Positions 13,312-25,609 of a DNA stretch of 64,000 nucleotides are shown piece by piece; the stretch's first letter is position 1, and each line of letters opens with the position of its first letter. The notes below the pieces were generated by a model that saw only the letters and a list, made by a program, of their open reading frames with translations, had not been told where the DNA came from and searched no databases. A program made the position numbers and the translations under genes. Source of the stretch: Seriola aureovittata (taxonomy: Eukaryota > Chordata > Actinopteri > Carangiformes > Carangidae). The stretch lies in the NCBI RefSeq assembly GCF_021018895.1, contig NC_079382.1, positions 14,207,001 through 14,271,000 on the forward strand, in the 5' to 3' direction.

Positions 13312-15559
13312 GTATACAGTTGGCCTATATTCAAAAAATGAACTTGTTTTTACACCCCGGGGAGCTATGGACCAACCGTCCTACAAATGACTTGTTTATG
13401 TCCGACAACCCCACAAAACACACACACACACACACTGGACAGCGCCCCGCGCCTCGTCCGACCATGGGAATTTACAGCGCACATTTCAAGAATAAAGTCC
13501 GGTGGGAAGCGTCATATCTGAGCTCTCTAAGACAATAGCCTCAGGGCGCACAATGGAGACATTAGGGGAAAGTGTTAACTTAATGATTTTCCCCTATTGA
13601 ACCTCGTCTGACTGCCTGGATCTCGACAAGCTGCCAACTCCCCTTCATAATGGGACTCGACAGCTGCTTTATCCCGCAGGTCTATAGGCCCCAGGATTAG
13701 GGAGTGACACTGCACCATGAGAATAATGCGCACCAACTCGTTTCACCAACTCAAATGAAGTGTATGTAAATCGACCCCGGTGTAGATGAAAAAATGTGAT
13801 TTTTTTTTTTGGTGAAGATTTTGTATTCAAATCTATGAAAAAGAAGTATATTTGTATGCATATGAGGGAGTCTTTTTTTATTCTGGAGGGAAAAGCCGTC
13901 TATGTAATTACACTGACGTTTTGCCACCTGCTCATTGATTCATCAGTGACCCGTCAAAAAGGGTAGCATGGGAATAACCACTCAGCAGCAAAAACAATGA
14001 CTTCAGGAGAGAGTTACAGAGCTTCAATTGGCAGATTATTAAGAATCAGAAGGCCATGTTGGCTATTTAAGTGTAGGCCACAGCCGTGTAATTGCTCTAA
14101 GATAGGGAGAGACAACTCTGTATGTAGCATTTATGTCGGTTTAGAGTTTCTTTATAAGCGAGAGTAGGCCTGCTGAGAGTCAACTTCCATTTACAAGAAT
14201 TTACCATTTTAAACCTGCTTCATAATAAGAAATATCCTCATTAGTAGTCATCTATAGGCCAGGTTAATACTCTATATATTTTTTTTAGATGTAATAGAAA
14301 TCATGACTGTACAGTTTGGAGTCACTTATTGAGTAGATTATATAAAACAAACCAAAGTTGTGCACTTCAGGCTCATTTGCGCACTTCCAAAATAAAAGTT
14401 CCACGCGTAATTAAATCATAGGAGAACGAAACAACGCAGAAGTTCAGCGAGAGAAGCTCAGACAAATATAAAACAGTGTTTGCAAGAGAGTCCGTTAGAT
14501 AAAAATGACGCACGATTATTGTTGTGTAGGAGGGGTGGCGGTGGGGTGGTGGAAATGTATTTAACTTCCCGCTGCGGGGGTCCAATTCGTCTCCATTGTG
14601 TGCAGTAATTGCTTGAAGATATATGGCATATTCTATTAACGTAATCACCATCAAGGCGAGAAGCTGCTAAAAGAACTGGAAATTAAGTTTCACTGAGAGA
14701 AGGACATGTTTCTACTGACCACCCATAATGTGGGCAGCTATGAACTTGAATGACAGTATAACTGTGATGTTGTGCTGTGAGTTGTTTTACTGTAATTTAA
14801 TCATGTTGGTTATCTACAGAAATCTGAATACATCGGAATACTCGAGGGCAAAACAACGGCTAAGAGAGGTAGAGCACCTTGACGTGAATCTCACATGTTT
14901 GGATGTGGTTACTGAAAGAAACACACAGGCTAATGCAAAAGAAAATTTCCTGTCTTTTGAAACAAAACAAAAAGGCTACTTTGGGCCTATATTATAAGTC
15001 TAATTTCACTTGAATTCATTATGAGGCCTAGCAGAGGGCTAATTGCAAAAGTTAAGAATAAAAGAAACCCATTGCAAATGTAACCTAACCTATAAAGTAC
15101 AAGAGATTCTTCAATATCACAAGGAGATCTTCAAAAATGCAATTTAAAAACACTGAATAAACCCGCCATGATGATTAAATAAATTAGATATTTTACAGTA
15201 GTGTAGAAACGCGCGCATGCAGACACAATCACGCCTTTAAACAGTAAGATAAGTGAGTTGACTAACAGCTCCGTAACAGAAGAAGAATCTCTTGTAGATA
15301 TCTTCAAACCAAATTCAAAGTGAATATCCTTCGGTTTATTGCTTAATTATTCTTTTAAAGATATTATTGAAAATGAAATTACGGGCAACAAGTGGCATCA
15401 AATGGAGCTGTTGATGAGGAATATTCAGAGCGTTATTTCCTGCCTCTAAAATGTGTGATCTGCTTTACGAAAAAATATATTTCTTAAAAAAATAAAATAA
15501 AAGTTCTTCTAATCAGCTTGAATCCGCTTTAATTATAGACACAAGTTTACGCAGCCACC

Positions 15560-15653
<94 letters not shown>

Positions 15654-15689
15654 TGTGTGTGTCTGTGTCTATGTCTATGTCTATGTCTA

Positions 15690-15723
<34 letters not shown>

Positions 15724-16107
15724 TGTGTGTCTATGCGTGTGTGTGCGCTGGGAGGAAGAAACGGACGACAGCTATTCCCCATGGATCACTACTCACATTT
15801 TTTTGGAAGGCCATGAGGAACGAAATGACTTCATTAATGTACAGGAGCCTTGATGACATGAGAGATGTCAAGTAGTTTGGTGCAGTCCATGTACAGCGGC
15901 TTTATGTTGTTAAGTTTTAATTAATTAATTTATTTATTTTTAACACTCAATGTCAGAGAAAGGCCTTTTCCACAGCTCTTATTCTAACACACCGGAGGCT
16001 ACTCAGTATTCTCCAGGAGCGTCAGGGGGAAGAGAAAAGCGACACTTACTTGATTTGACGTTCAGAATATCCAAACAGCCACTTGTTGAGCCGGCGGGTT
16101 TGCTCAT
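9347..16107 (-). CDS. nr2e1: Nuclear receptor NR2E1 (Tailless/TLX), complete
   Basis: Nine coding exons in transcription order: 16107-16083 (or to 16050), 13040-12895, 12120-12033, 11657-11422, 10842-10696, 10392-10296, 10163-10014, 9857-9752 and 9509-9347. All phases agree, and the short first exon gives exactly 385 residues, the mammalian length. The protein opens MSKPAGSTS. The DNA-binding domain (about residues 10-85) has two four-cysteine zinc fingers with the P-box [10 protein letters not shown] and the second finger [20 protein letters not shown] hinge with [20 protein letters not shown] follows. The ligand-binding domain runs from about residue 165 to the end, MYKSSDI. In vertebrates this orphan receptor is a corepressor-recruiting repressor that keeps forebrain and retinal neural progenitors proliferating. 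A second ATG sits directly before the chosen one (16110-16108). Introns 1 and 2 hold GC-balanced non-coding stretches that may be enhancers. Confidence 0.97.
12200..12480. promoter_or_regulatory. Possible conserved element in NR2E1 intron 2
   Basis: This intronic stretch is more GC-balanced than its AT-rich surroundings and contains a homeodomain-type core (acaattaggctc). It has no open frame and no repeat character. That texture is typical of vertebrate developmental enhancers, but conservation has not been tested. Confidence 0.25.
13271..13304. repeat. (AT)17 microsatellite
   Basis: Pure AT run in NR2E1 intron 1. Confidence 0.95.
13540..14120. promoter_or_regulatory. Possible enhancer stretch in NR2E1 intron 1
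   Basis: Complex, non-repetitive sequence with an 'aaacaatgac' SOX-like core near 13993, several 'attaggg' motifs and 'ttcaattggcagattatt'. No coding frame. The call rests only on sequence texture and on its position in a developmental gene's first intron. Confidence 0.25.
15560..15753. repeat. Long (GT)n microsatellite with (CTATGT) interruptions
   Basis: About 190 bases of GT repeats, interrupted by GC, AT and a short run of CTATGT units at about 15661-15690. It lies in NR2E1 intron 1, some 300 bases downstream of the first coding exon. Confidence 0.95.
16050..16107 (-). CDS. nr2e1: NR2E1 first coding exon, long splice form
   Basis: The exon can end at either of two donors 33 bases apart. 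The inner one (exon end 16083, then GTGGCT) is a weak donor and gives the standard MSKPAGSTS followed by RILDIPC. The outer one (exon end 16050, then GTAAGT) is a textbook donor, keeps the same phase, and adds 11 residues, [11 protein letters not shown], just before the DNA-binding domain. Both forms are open and in frame. From the splice-site strength alone the long form should be common. Confidence 0.6.
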
Positions 16108-16110
16108 CAT

Positions 16111-16740
16111 GGATGCTCGACTTTCTAATAAAGTTCAGAATGAAAAATGTCCTCTTCCTCCTTCTTATTCTTTTTGATAAAAAAAAAAAACCCCAACAAC
16201 AAACAATCAAATTGGTGAAACCGCAGCACTTTCCTTGAATTCTTCACCAGCAGCGACGAGATCAGCAAGTCAAGGTCCTGAGTTGCTCAACTTGATACAG
16301 AGTAGATCTCCGATCGACGACACCCTAAAAAAATCTTAAGACACTCGATGATACATTGTATCGGACAGTCTTTGGCTCCGACGTGCAGAAAGAAGCGGAC
16401 TGCAGCCCCAGGGCAGAGACCGGTTAGCGGCGATAGCAGCCCTCCAGCTCGGGGTGCAGCAGCCGGTGCATAAAGTTAAGAGTTAGAGAAACGCTGCCTG
16501 GAGCGCATCCGACGGTGCCAAAGCGGTGATGAAAAAGGGGGAGAAAAAAAAATCAATTTCGGATATTCTGACAGATGAAAGCTTGTTAAAACCAGGACAC
16601 GATGTGACTTTGTGGTGCGAGTCCCCCAAATAAGCCTTGGTATTATTTATGAGAAGTGTCAGGGGGAGGCTGGAGGGTGGAGATCTCCACTTCCTTCATC
16701 CACTTGGCTTTCTAAACCAAACTCCAGCCTGACGTCACTG
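16111..16740 (-). promoter_or_regulatory. NR2E1 5' UTR and presumed core promoter region
   Basis: This lies directly upstream of the NR2E1 start codon on the - strand. It is richer in CpG than the surroundings (for example 16376-16520). An AT-rich TATA-like word, ATAAATA on the - strand near 16643-16650, is a possible but unproven core element. No coding exon is seen. The (GT)n tract at 16743-16807 bounds it. Confidence 0.4.

Positions 16741-16742
<2 letters not shown>

Positions 16743-16807
<65 letters not shown>
16743..16807. repeat. (GT)n microsatellite next to the NR2E1 promoter
   Basis: About 65 bases of uninterrupted GT, some 640 bases upstream of the NR2E1 start codon. Confidence 0.95.
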
Positions 16808-16808
<1 letters not shown>

Positions 16809-18339
16809 CCGATCGTGTGAATGTGTTTGCAAGTGATGTGAAGTGCCTTGCTCATGGATCCTGAGGCAGGGCAAACAAAAAAACACGTGTTGCATAAGCT
16901 CCTACAAGCTTTCTGCGATATTTAAATGTGCTTTAGCTGCAGGTTTATTTATCTGAGTTTGGCTCAGATGTGAAGCAGTGTCGTGCTCGTCATTTCCTAC
17001 ATGTACACCAGCACAGAAACAATTGTCTGTTAACATGCAGTCCTTGAGATTGAAGGATAGGGGGGGGTACAGGAGTGCAAGTTTTCTAAATGTACACACT
17101 AATAATGAATTGGTTATATTATCACAGATTAATAAATACTATACTAAATACTGATTGCATCAAAATAATGAAACTTATTATAATATTGGAGTAATGTGGC
17201 TTTATTAACTCTTTTTTGTAAGAGGCAAAAAAAATAAGTTTCTCTTTCTTTCATTTGAAAGTGGTTTTGAGCTTCATTGATCACTGTGTTTTTCAACCTG
17301 TTGCAGGCGGTTCAAGCTGTTGTTTTTGGCTTGTTTGGCGGTGTCAGTTAAAAAGGATTTGCCATCGATCGATTATTGGGGTCAATCTGAATTTAGAGCT
17401 CGTTAGTTTGACAGTAATATATATATACAGTAAAAGACAAGGTTTTAACCAGTTTAGTAGATAAAAACAGTGTATACAATACAAAACAGAAAAATGTGAA
17501 AATTGAAAGTGTTGACTTTCCCCCATTGTACTGTCCTTATATGACTTTTTCCTTTTCCTTTTAAACATTATCGTTTATAATGAACTGTATTCAACAAATA
17601 AAACAAACAAATAAACAAAATAAAACGTCAGAACATTTAAGCTCTACTACTTTTAGTAGTTCTAATAACAATGATAATAAAAATAAGCGTAACTTTTAAC
17701 TCAGCTCTTATTTTAGTGCAGTTTCGTTTTTTTTATTTTATTTTTTTTTACTATTTTGTACAAAACACATTCACACACCTGCACTACAATAGTCTCATTT
17801 CAAATATGTAAAATATTTTGATGTTAATTTTAAAATATTCAAATTATTTTTAGCACAGTTGTTCTACTATAGCCTACTATACTATACTCATATAGTCTCT
17901 ACTGCTTTTTTCCCCCACTTCTGACTTCTTTTCTGTTTGTACTGTAGAACTACACTGCTGTTTTTCTTCATTTTCTTTTCACACTTTTAAAACTGTGCCT
18001 CTTTAACACTATAGCCTAAAATATAATAAATAATACCCTAGGAGCCCCTGCCTCACTGCTTTGGAATAAATTAATTGATTCATGGTGGTATTTGGGTTTA
18101 CCCTCCACCCTGTTGTTGCACACTTCCCAGCGGCCCCTGCAGTCAGTCCGGGGTGCAGACCATGCCGGGGCTGTCCGGAGGGTCGCGGGTCGGGCTGCCG
18201 GGCCCGCTCACTGACACTCTGACCTTGACAGCTTGCTGTGCTTTCACCGGGTAACTCCAGAAATCCATATTCTGTTTTTAATTGTGTCCATTCCCACGGT
18301 ACACTGACGGCCATATGGACGCACAAAGTGTCGATTTAA

Positions 18340-18540
18340 GCGGACAGGGGCAAGGCGGAGAGGCGTAGTTAATTGCAATTAGCCATTGTTGTGTCTTTCA
18401 ACCTGCCCTTTAGCTGAACAGCTACGGCTGGAGACTAACAAGCCTGAGGAGGAACCACTATGATATTCCCCTGATTTCCCCGCAGAGACCCGCAGAGAGC
18501 CTTTGGTCCTCAACAGGACGCTTATAGCCACATATTTTGT
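18340..18540. promoter_or_regulatory. Candidate NR2E1 upstream enhancer with homeodomain and SOX motifs
   Basis: The core TTAATTGCAATTAG (18369-18382) is directly followed by CCATTGTTGTG (18383-18393), a good SOX HMG-box site. The surrounding 200 bases are GC-balanced and unique-looking. The site is about 2.3 kb upstream of the NR2E1 start codon. SOX2 control of TLX in neural stem cells is known; that this site does it is inference. Confidence 0.35.
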
Positions 18541-19964
18541 TATTGTTTTTGTTATTTTTAATCTCCTATAAATAGCGGCTACAGTGCACCTTCATTACGA
18601 GGACTATTTTTTCCAGACTTTTTTTTTAAGCATTAGGTCATAACAACCACTTGTTTTATTGGTGATTCATTTACAAAATGATACAGTAGACTTCCCAAAC
18701 ACGTCTCTAAACTGGAAACACTGGAATTCACGTTTCCATTCTCACAGATCAATAACATTTTGCAGTTGTTTCTGAGTGCGCGAGCGTGTGTGTGCGTGAG
18801 AGTATATGTGTGTGAGTGTATGTGTGCATGTGTGTGGGTGGCTGCAGGGGTGGGTGAATGGTGAATGTGTGACATAATCTCCTTAACTCGTCCTAATCCT
18901 CGTCATTCACTGATAGCCTTTACACAAATATAACCAACATCATGGTTGCCGGGGTCGCCTTCTTTCACTTTTTTTGTATTAGTGACTCTGTTCTCCTTCA
19001 ACAGTCAATGAAATGACGCTAACAAAGGGGGCAGTGGATTGTGTATCTGTTTCTCTTCTTTTTTTTTTTTTTTGGTGGTGGGGGTGTCTCTGCTCGGGCA
19101 AATATTTTAATGATGTGTAAATGATGATAATTGAATAGTATTCATTCAATGCAGCACTTAAAGATTTTTGAAAACTCACACTTTCGGCCATTTACAGTAG
19201 AAACTACACTTCAGATTGTTGTTGGTGTATCACCGCCTGCATAGTTTAACCATCTATTTATGCACTGCTATCACTTGTGCATGGCCCCTAACCGACCAGG
19301 CGTAAACCAATTGGCTTTAGGGAGAAGTCACTAAGCTCCAGAAAGCAAATAATGGGGAGAATTCAAGCTGACTGAAGGCCCACGCAGCCATACAGCCTTT
19401 AAAATGACCGGGAAGATCATAGTCAGTCATCTTGTGGCCCACAGACACTGCTGGTGCTCAGCTCAGCACATGACTGTCTCAGCTGCAGGTGTTTTGATGA
19501 AAGTGGAAGTTGTCAGTGAAATGTGATGTGTGCCGGGCTGAAGGTAAACCTCAAAGCTTTAACAAAAATGTCAACAAACCTTTCCGAGATAATATTAATA
19601 TGTAATGGGATTAAATATGGTTAAAGTTTTCAAATAAGATATTTCAGCACCACGGACAGTTCTACAACAGGAGTCACTAAACGGTTGCGGGTTACCTGTC
19701 CACGTGCTTATTCAGATTTTAAATGGGTCTAAAGTCTCCATTTATAAGTGACCACAGATCGACAGTTTAAATTTGATTGTGATTTATTTGTCCATCTTAA
19801 TCTTTCTATCTGATTTAATCTGTTTCCAGTGAGCTGTGTCAAACTGTGACTGACTTTCCTGATCCAGTAATTGCTCTGATCCTGACACTCACACAGCCAA
19901 TCAGGATGCAGCATTGTGATTGTTCTCTTTGAGGCCTACCAAGCCTTTAACCTTATACAGAAAC

Positions 19965-20450
19965 ATTGGTAGAACTTTCTAATAAGTCAACTCTCATAAA
20001 TGGTTTGCTAGTCTTTAATGGCTTTATTAATATAATAATGAATAAATACTTTTAATCGCTTTAGTTACAAGCCATTCATAAAAACATCTTCTGGGTTGTT
20101 AAGAAAATACTCTGGTGTCTAGTGTTTATCCACCAGCAGGATCCCTGACTGTTTACCTTCTAGAAAACTTGAAGAAAATATATTTATTAACAATTTATTA
20201 CCATGTATAACAGAAGATTTGATGGCTTACTAGAAGTCTATTTATTAATAGATTCCAAACATCTCTGAATGCATTATTACCTAAGAGAAAAGGTCAGAGA
20301 GGGAGTTTTCACAAACTAGCAACCCACAAGTTGTTCTTGTTATTGCTTTATAAGTGATCTACAAAACATTTGTAAATGATTTATTAACAATTATTAATGG
20401 CTTTAATTACAGCATCTTAAGCCTTTATGAAAGTGGACAGAAACATTAAT
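19965..20450. repeat. Possible decayed teleost repeat
   Basis: The AT-rich stretch has repeated wording such as 'tctttaatggctttattaat' near the left and 'ttattaatggctttaattac' near the right, suggesting an old repeat with internal or terminal similarity. Ends are not clear. Confidence 0.3.
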
Positions 20451-20470
20451 CAGAGCAGACTTTGGAAAAT

Positions 20471-20514
20471 TTTGGGGCAAGTTAAAGTTGATGACAACTT
20501 TAACTTGCCCCAAA
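20471..20514. repeat. Perfect 20-bp inverted repeat with 4-base loop
   Basis: The left arm is 20471-20490 (TTTGGGGCAAGTTAAAGTTG), the loop ATGA, and the right arm 20495-20514 is its exact reverse complement. It has no terminator-like T run and no coding context. Confidence 0.9.
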
Positions 20515-20960
20515 TGATGACAAAGCTATTTTAAGATAACCCAAGACATGTAAATTAGTGAGTTTGGCTCATAAATAAATACACCGGTGTAAGGACTGCT
20601 GCTGGATGATATACCCAGAGGGATGTTTATGGATTTGATCAGCTGTACGGTATCTATGTAAGTCAACAAGTGGGTGTTTTTTCATACTGGCAGCTCCACT
20701 GGTTTCTGGAAGCCTCGGACTGGACGTGTTGGTGCCATACAGGACTGGATTAATCTGGAAACACAGATCTAATGTCAGTTTGTTAGTATCAGTAACAGTT
20801 AACTGACCGAGCTGGATTTCTAAAAGTCCAAATCCCTCAGGACCACCACACAAATGACTTTACTCCTGGTCTCATACAGTCTCCTCCACTGGTGTGTAAT
20901 CCACATCTAGACACACCTCTGCATGCGTGCACACACGCAAACTCACGCACACTTACACAC

Positions 20961-23900
20961 ACATACACACGCTAAGGCCTCACCAAGTTAGAGTCCCTCA
21001 CAAAAAAAAAAGAAAAGAAAAAAAGAAAAACAGACCCAGGACCCAAACCCAGAAACCCACAAGTCGGTGCGGTGCAGTTGGACGCTCTGACAAATCTATT
21101 TGGGGCAAATTGTCAGTGAGAAACTTCCGCTCGAACTGCCGTGGACAAAACTGGCTGTTGGGGAGAGCAAATCCCGCTGCATGAGGGTGGGGGACAATGG
21201 GGGGCGAATGTGTTGATGTGCGGCCGGTGGCTGGGGAGGGACAATGGACGGATTAGTCAGTCCCCTGGCTGACTGATTTGAGATGGCTCCTCTCAGCCTC
21301 TCACCGTGGGGAGTCCCATTGTCCCGCTTCTGATTCCCACTTCTCACAAACTCCAAACAAAAGTCAATCTCTTTCTCAAGGGGGGGAAAATATCGACCCG
21401 TGTTTCAGCTGGGGAAAGTGACTCAAAAACTTATTTGCAAGAGATGGCTGACTCTCTAACTCCCCTTCCACTCTTTATGCCCCCCCCCCTTCTCTCTGCC
21501 TTCATCCTCTTCATTTGCAGTCTTTATTACCCGGTGGTGGTGGTGGTGGTGGATAGTGGGATGTTGAATGATCCTGGGTTTTCAGACTCGAGTGGTGCTG
21601 GGGCACCTGTTGGAGGCTTAGAGGCGGCTTTGCGGCCGGGGTCATTAATATTAAAATATACAGAGATGCCATCACGGGCTGGTCTGAAATTGGTCTGATG
21701 TCGCCCCTGGGTTCCCTCTCTGGATGGACCTCTGCTTTCAGTCACTCGTGAAGAGCCTTCTTTTCTTTTTCTTTTTTTTTCCTGTCTTCTCTTTTTCTTT
21801 TTTCCCTCCCTGAAAAGACTCGTTAACAAATTATGACAGCTGAGTAGAGGGGCTTAGTCTGTTCACACTGCAAAGACAAACATGTGAGAGCCAAGGAGCG
21901 CGCGATGTGATCAATGTATCTACAGTCCATTTAATATTCTGCCTGTGGTGTGTCAAAGTGCCAGGATTCACCAGAGCTGGAAAAAAAAAAAAACCCTGGT
22001 TACAGTCATGCAGAGGTGACACGGTGACTAGATTTGTTAGTGAAATATATGTAAATACATGTAGAGAGAAGCTCCCTCTGTGACTTATTGTGGAAAGACT
22101 TGCCATTAAATATGAAGTTGACAAAATTATTTACTCTCAGGAGTCAGATCGGATCTCTTGGAACAAGTGAAATCAAATCAAAAGAACAATCATGCAAATA
22201 AATCTTTTCCACCTCACTCCTCTCATTTAGTCATTCACCAGTGATGCTGATGATATTTTACAACTTCATTAACAAGAGGTTAGGCTGTAATGGGAAGAGT
22301 CATCCAGTCTGAGCTGAGTTCAGTTCATATTATACAGTTAAAGAAGATAACACACACTGATGAAACAAATTTAGCGGCTCTAATTACATTTTGCAGTTCT
22401 TATTCAAACTTTTGAATACTTTTCTATATTTGCATTCATATCATAATACATGATGTAAGAGTTATACATATTCAATTTTCATAGTTTCCATTACAGCTGC
22501 TAAAATAAGAAGAAGGACACTCATTTGATTTGTTTTTTGCTTAGAATAGTAATGTTTAACTCAATCTCATATCTTCCCAAAGCTTTGGCACTTACAGCTT
22601 CAAAAAAGGCAAATCATCAAACTTCTTCTGTTTATTAAACCACACTAATGTAGGTTTTGAGATCCTACACCTTATGTTTATTACACTTGATCTATTGTTT
22701 AAAGGGCAGCTGTCTCTAGTTAACTGTTCCCTGGTCTCAGGCTTCTTCTTCATGATGAGAAATTAAACTTGTTACACTCAGTGGATCCTTTACTAGGTAC
22801 ATCTGTGCAATCTAATGCAACATCTCTCTTTCATTTCAGTTTTTGGTGACATTGTGTGTTTATTATTGAGGTCATAGTTAAAGATGGTGTTGTATTGGAC
22901 TGCACTATATTATACTGTATAGGTTTATACATGGTATAAAGTATAACACAGTCCAGGGCAACACCATGTGCATCTCACAGCTAAAACATACAATAATAAT
23001 TCCGTCAACACCCTTATGACAAAAACTGAACATTACTGGCATCATCATCATCGCAGACATTCGTGTGACAATAAAATTAATGTTTATTAATTAAAATGAC
23101 ATGATTTGAAGATCTCCTCCCAGCATATAAAAATACTTTGCTTGGAATAATAATTTGTGTCTGATATACCAAGAAAAAAAAAAAATCCACCCCTAAAATT
23201 ACATCTGCATCTACTTGTCTCCTTCACTGAGAGATCCATTCTGTCATTATGCAAATGTTTGTCATTTCAAAAGTTGAGCTGTCCACTGGAGGTTTCAAGT
23301 TTCCACATCACACTTGTATAACTTGCATCCTGGACCATGACTTATTTCCAAACTAGCTGCAATGTCAAAACGTCCTGCTCACACATGTTCATCCAAACAA
23401 ACGTATAAACAACCTTCTAGCGTCAAACTCTGCATATACTATCATTCACAAAAAAAAAAAAAAGAGAGAAAAAGTAAGTTCCATGTTATGTGGCGTTCGT
23501 GCACGCACACGCATTGTCTAAGTGACTGTGTTTAAGAAGCAGCCAGCAGTGTGAACAGTGGTCGCGGCCGTCAGACAGATTAACCACAGAATGGCTGTCA
23601 TCAGCTCCCTCCACATGCAGCGGCCGTTCACCTGGAGTCACTCTGACAGTCATTCTGCTGTTTATCCAGCTCTGTTCAGCAGTCAGTCTGCTTCTGCCCC
23701 GCTCCTCCTGATGTTATCCTGCTGGCTCCAAAGGTCAGGTTCAACGGTCACAGTCTGGGGGTCACAGTTTCCACTTGTCATGAACCCTCAGGGACCCTGG
23801 TGCATGGGAGCTGTCGTCGGGACCTTCACACTCACCTCGCGGGTCTTAATACACACACAGACACTTGGGGGACTGGTGATGCATTGATAGAATCAGGGCA

Positions 23901-25600
23901 TGATGTGACCTTGTCTGTATTCAGCCTGGGGTATAATGTGTAGCATGAAGCCCTTTTGAGAGGAGAACCAGGTCAGGGTATAAGTGTGTGTCAGGTGACA
24001 TAATGAGAATATTGATGAGCATGTATCCTTTGTGAGTGAGTGTACCGCTTTGGGTTTGTGTTCTGTTTTTTGTATATAGTACAGCCAGACTGATATTACC
24101 TCAGGTTCGGTATTTCTGTACTGAAACCGTCTTGTTGCTTACTGGACGACACATATACTGATACCAACATATCTGCAACAGATACTGGCCAGAGTGAAGA
24201 ATCAGGGAAGATTAGCCCTCTGAAGTTCTCAGGTAATGTGTGAGAAAGTGCCACTTGGACCCGGCGGCAGGTTACACAGTTAAGCTTCTGTCCACAAGAA
24301 AAAATAATGGATTATCCCAAAAAGTCAAGGCACACTGCTTTATTCAGAAGTATGAAACTTAAAAAGCCTTTATTATAGTAGTAGATTAAAATCAAGATCA
24401 ACTTGTATGAACAGTATTAAAGGACAGGCTTCAATGAATGAACACTATATTAAAGATAATGGAAATGTAAACACATCCTATAAAGTTATGGATGTTTTTA
24501 AGGTAATATATGACAAGTAAAGACCCCCCCCCTTTCCTTTTTTCTCCATTTTTTAAATTATATTTATTTTAAAGCCCCTACACAGTGAAAAACACATATC
24601 ACATATCAACGTCCTCTGCTTCTTATGCTAAATAAACCAGATAAACCGCCCATTGGATTATCTGATAGAAACATTGTCACTAAGATGAAGACAGGGTATC
24701 TTTTCCTCTGCTCATGAAAACCTGACATTTTGAGAATACATGATATTTTATATGTTTACTTATATCTTTGACACAGTGTTCATTCTTGTGTGGTTCCAGG
24801 TGTACTGAGGGAGACAGATGTTCCCACACTTATTCTCTTGTCTGTGATCGAGGTCTTTGTTTATAGCATACACTTGTTTGTGTCCTTCCAAAGTTGGCTG
24901 AAGTGTGCTGAATTAAGTAAGGGATAAGCGCTTTCCTTTTGTCGTTTTCCAGTATTCATTGATTTGATTATGCCACTAAGACCGTGCTTGTAACTGCACC
25001 TACACAGTTCAAATACAATGAATGATTTAGTGTATAGTGTTCATAATAAAATAAGTGACAAATGACAAATTATCGATTACGAGAAATGGACATGGCAGGA
25101 ACAGACTGTGTTATCTCGTAATGTGAAAGCCTTTCACACGTAGCTGTGTTTCTGCAGGACTTCTTTTTTTTTTTTTTTTTTTAACCTTTGAAAGATAAAG
25201 ATGAGGAGTGATGAAAGCAGCTGGGAGACATTGGGTCTTTTAGAAACACCCAAACAATGACGAGGGCAAAGAGGCACTTATTTTTTTTTTCATATTCACC
25301 ACATTTTCTCAATCGTCCACCCCACCACCCAGCAGCTCAGTGCTTTCCCATCCTCAAATTCCCTCAAAGTTTCAGATGCTCACAATTCCACAATGCCCAG
25401 ATGCTGTCCTTTGGCCCTTTACCCCCCCCCCACCTCCCTCAACCCAGAGCTATCATTCATAACCTTTCTGTGGAGCTGGGAGTGAAAGAGGTGGGATAAG
25501 GGAGAAAAGGGGGAGCGGAGAGCAACATGGCAGCTTATTTAGAAGACTTCCTTTATTGGAACATGTGCAAGCAGTTCACTCACAAAGGACTTAAATAGGA
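20961..25600. other. Non-coding upstream region of NR2E1, second part
   Basis: No coding exon is recognised on either strand. It contains a SOX-motif cluster at 21191-21325, a (GGT)n patch near 21535-21553, several poly-A and poly-T runs, and otherwise AT-rich unique sequence. Open frames here are short and lack splice-site logic. Confidence 0.5.
21191..21325. promoter_or_regulatory. Triple GGGACAATGG cluster, candidate SOX-bound element
   Basis: The same 10-mer GGGACAATGG occurs at 21191-21200 and 21238-21247, and inverted (CCATTGTCCC) at 21316-21325. Its core ACAATGG matches the SOX HMG-box consensus. The block is about 5.1 kb upstream of the NR2E1 start codon. Confidence 0.4.
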
Positions 25601-25609
25601 TATTTTCTG

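Larger units (their letters stand above)
16808..20960. other. Non-coding upstream region of NR2E1
   Basis: No coding exon is recognised. The stretch is mostly AT-rich, with an enhancer-like block around 18330-18540, a variable GT/GA-rich patch at about 18776-18842, a possible decayed repeat at about 19965-20450 and a perfect hairpin at 20471-20514. Confidence 0.5.

Noticed and set aside
15561..15875. Overlapping open frames of about 83-104 codons encoding Cys-Val repeats
   Set aside because: They are translations of the GT microsatellite; all frames stay open because the repeat lacks stops.
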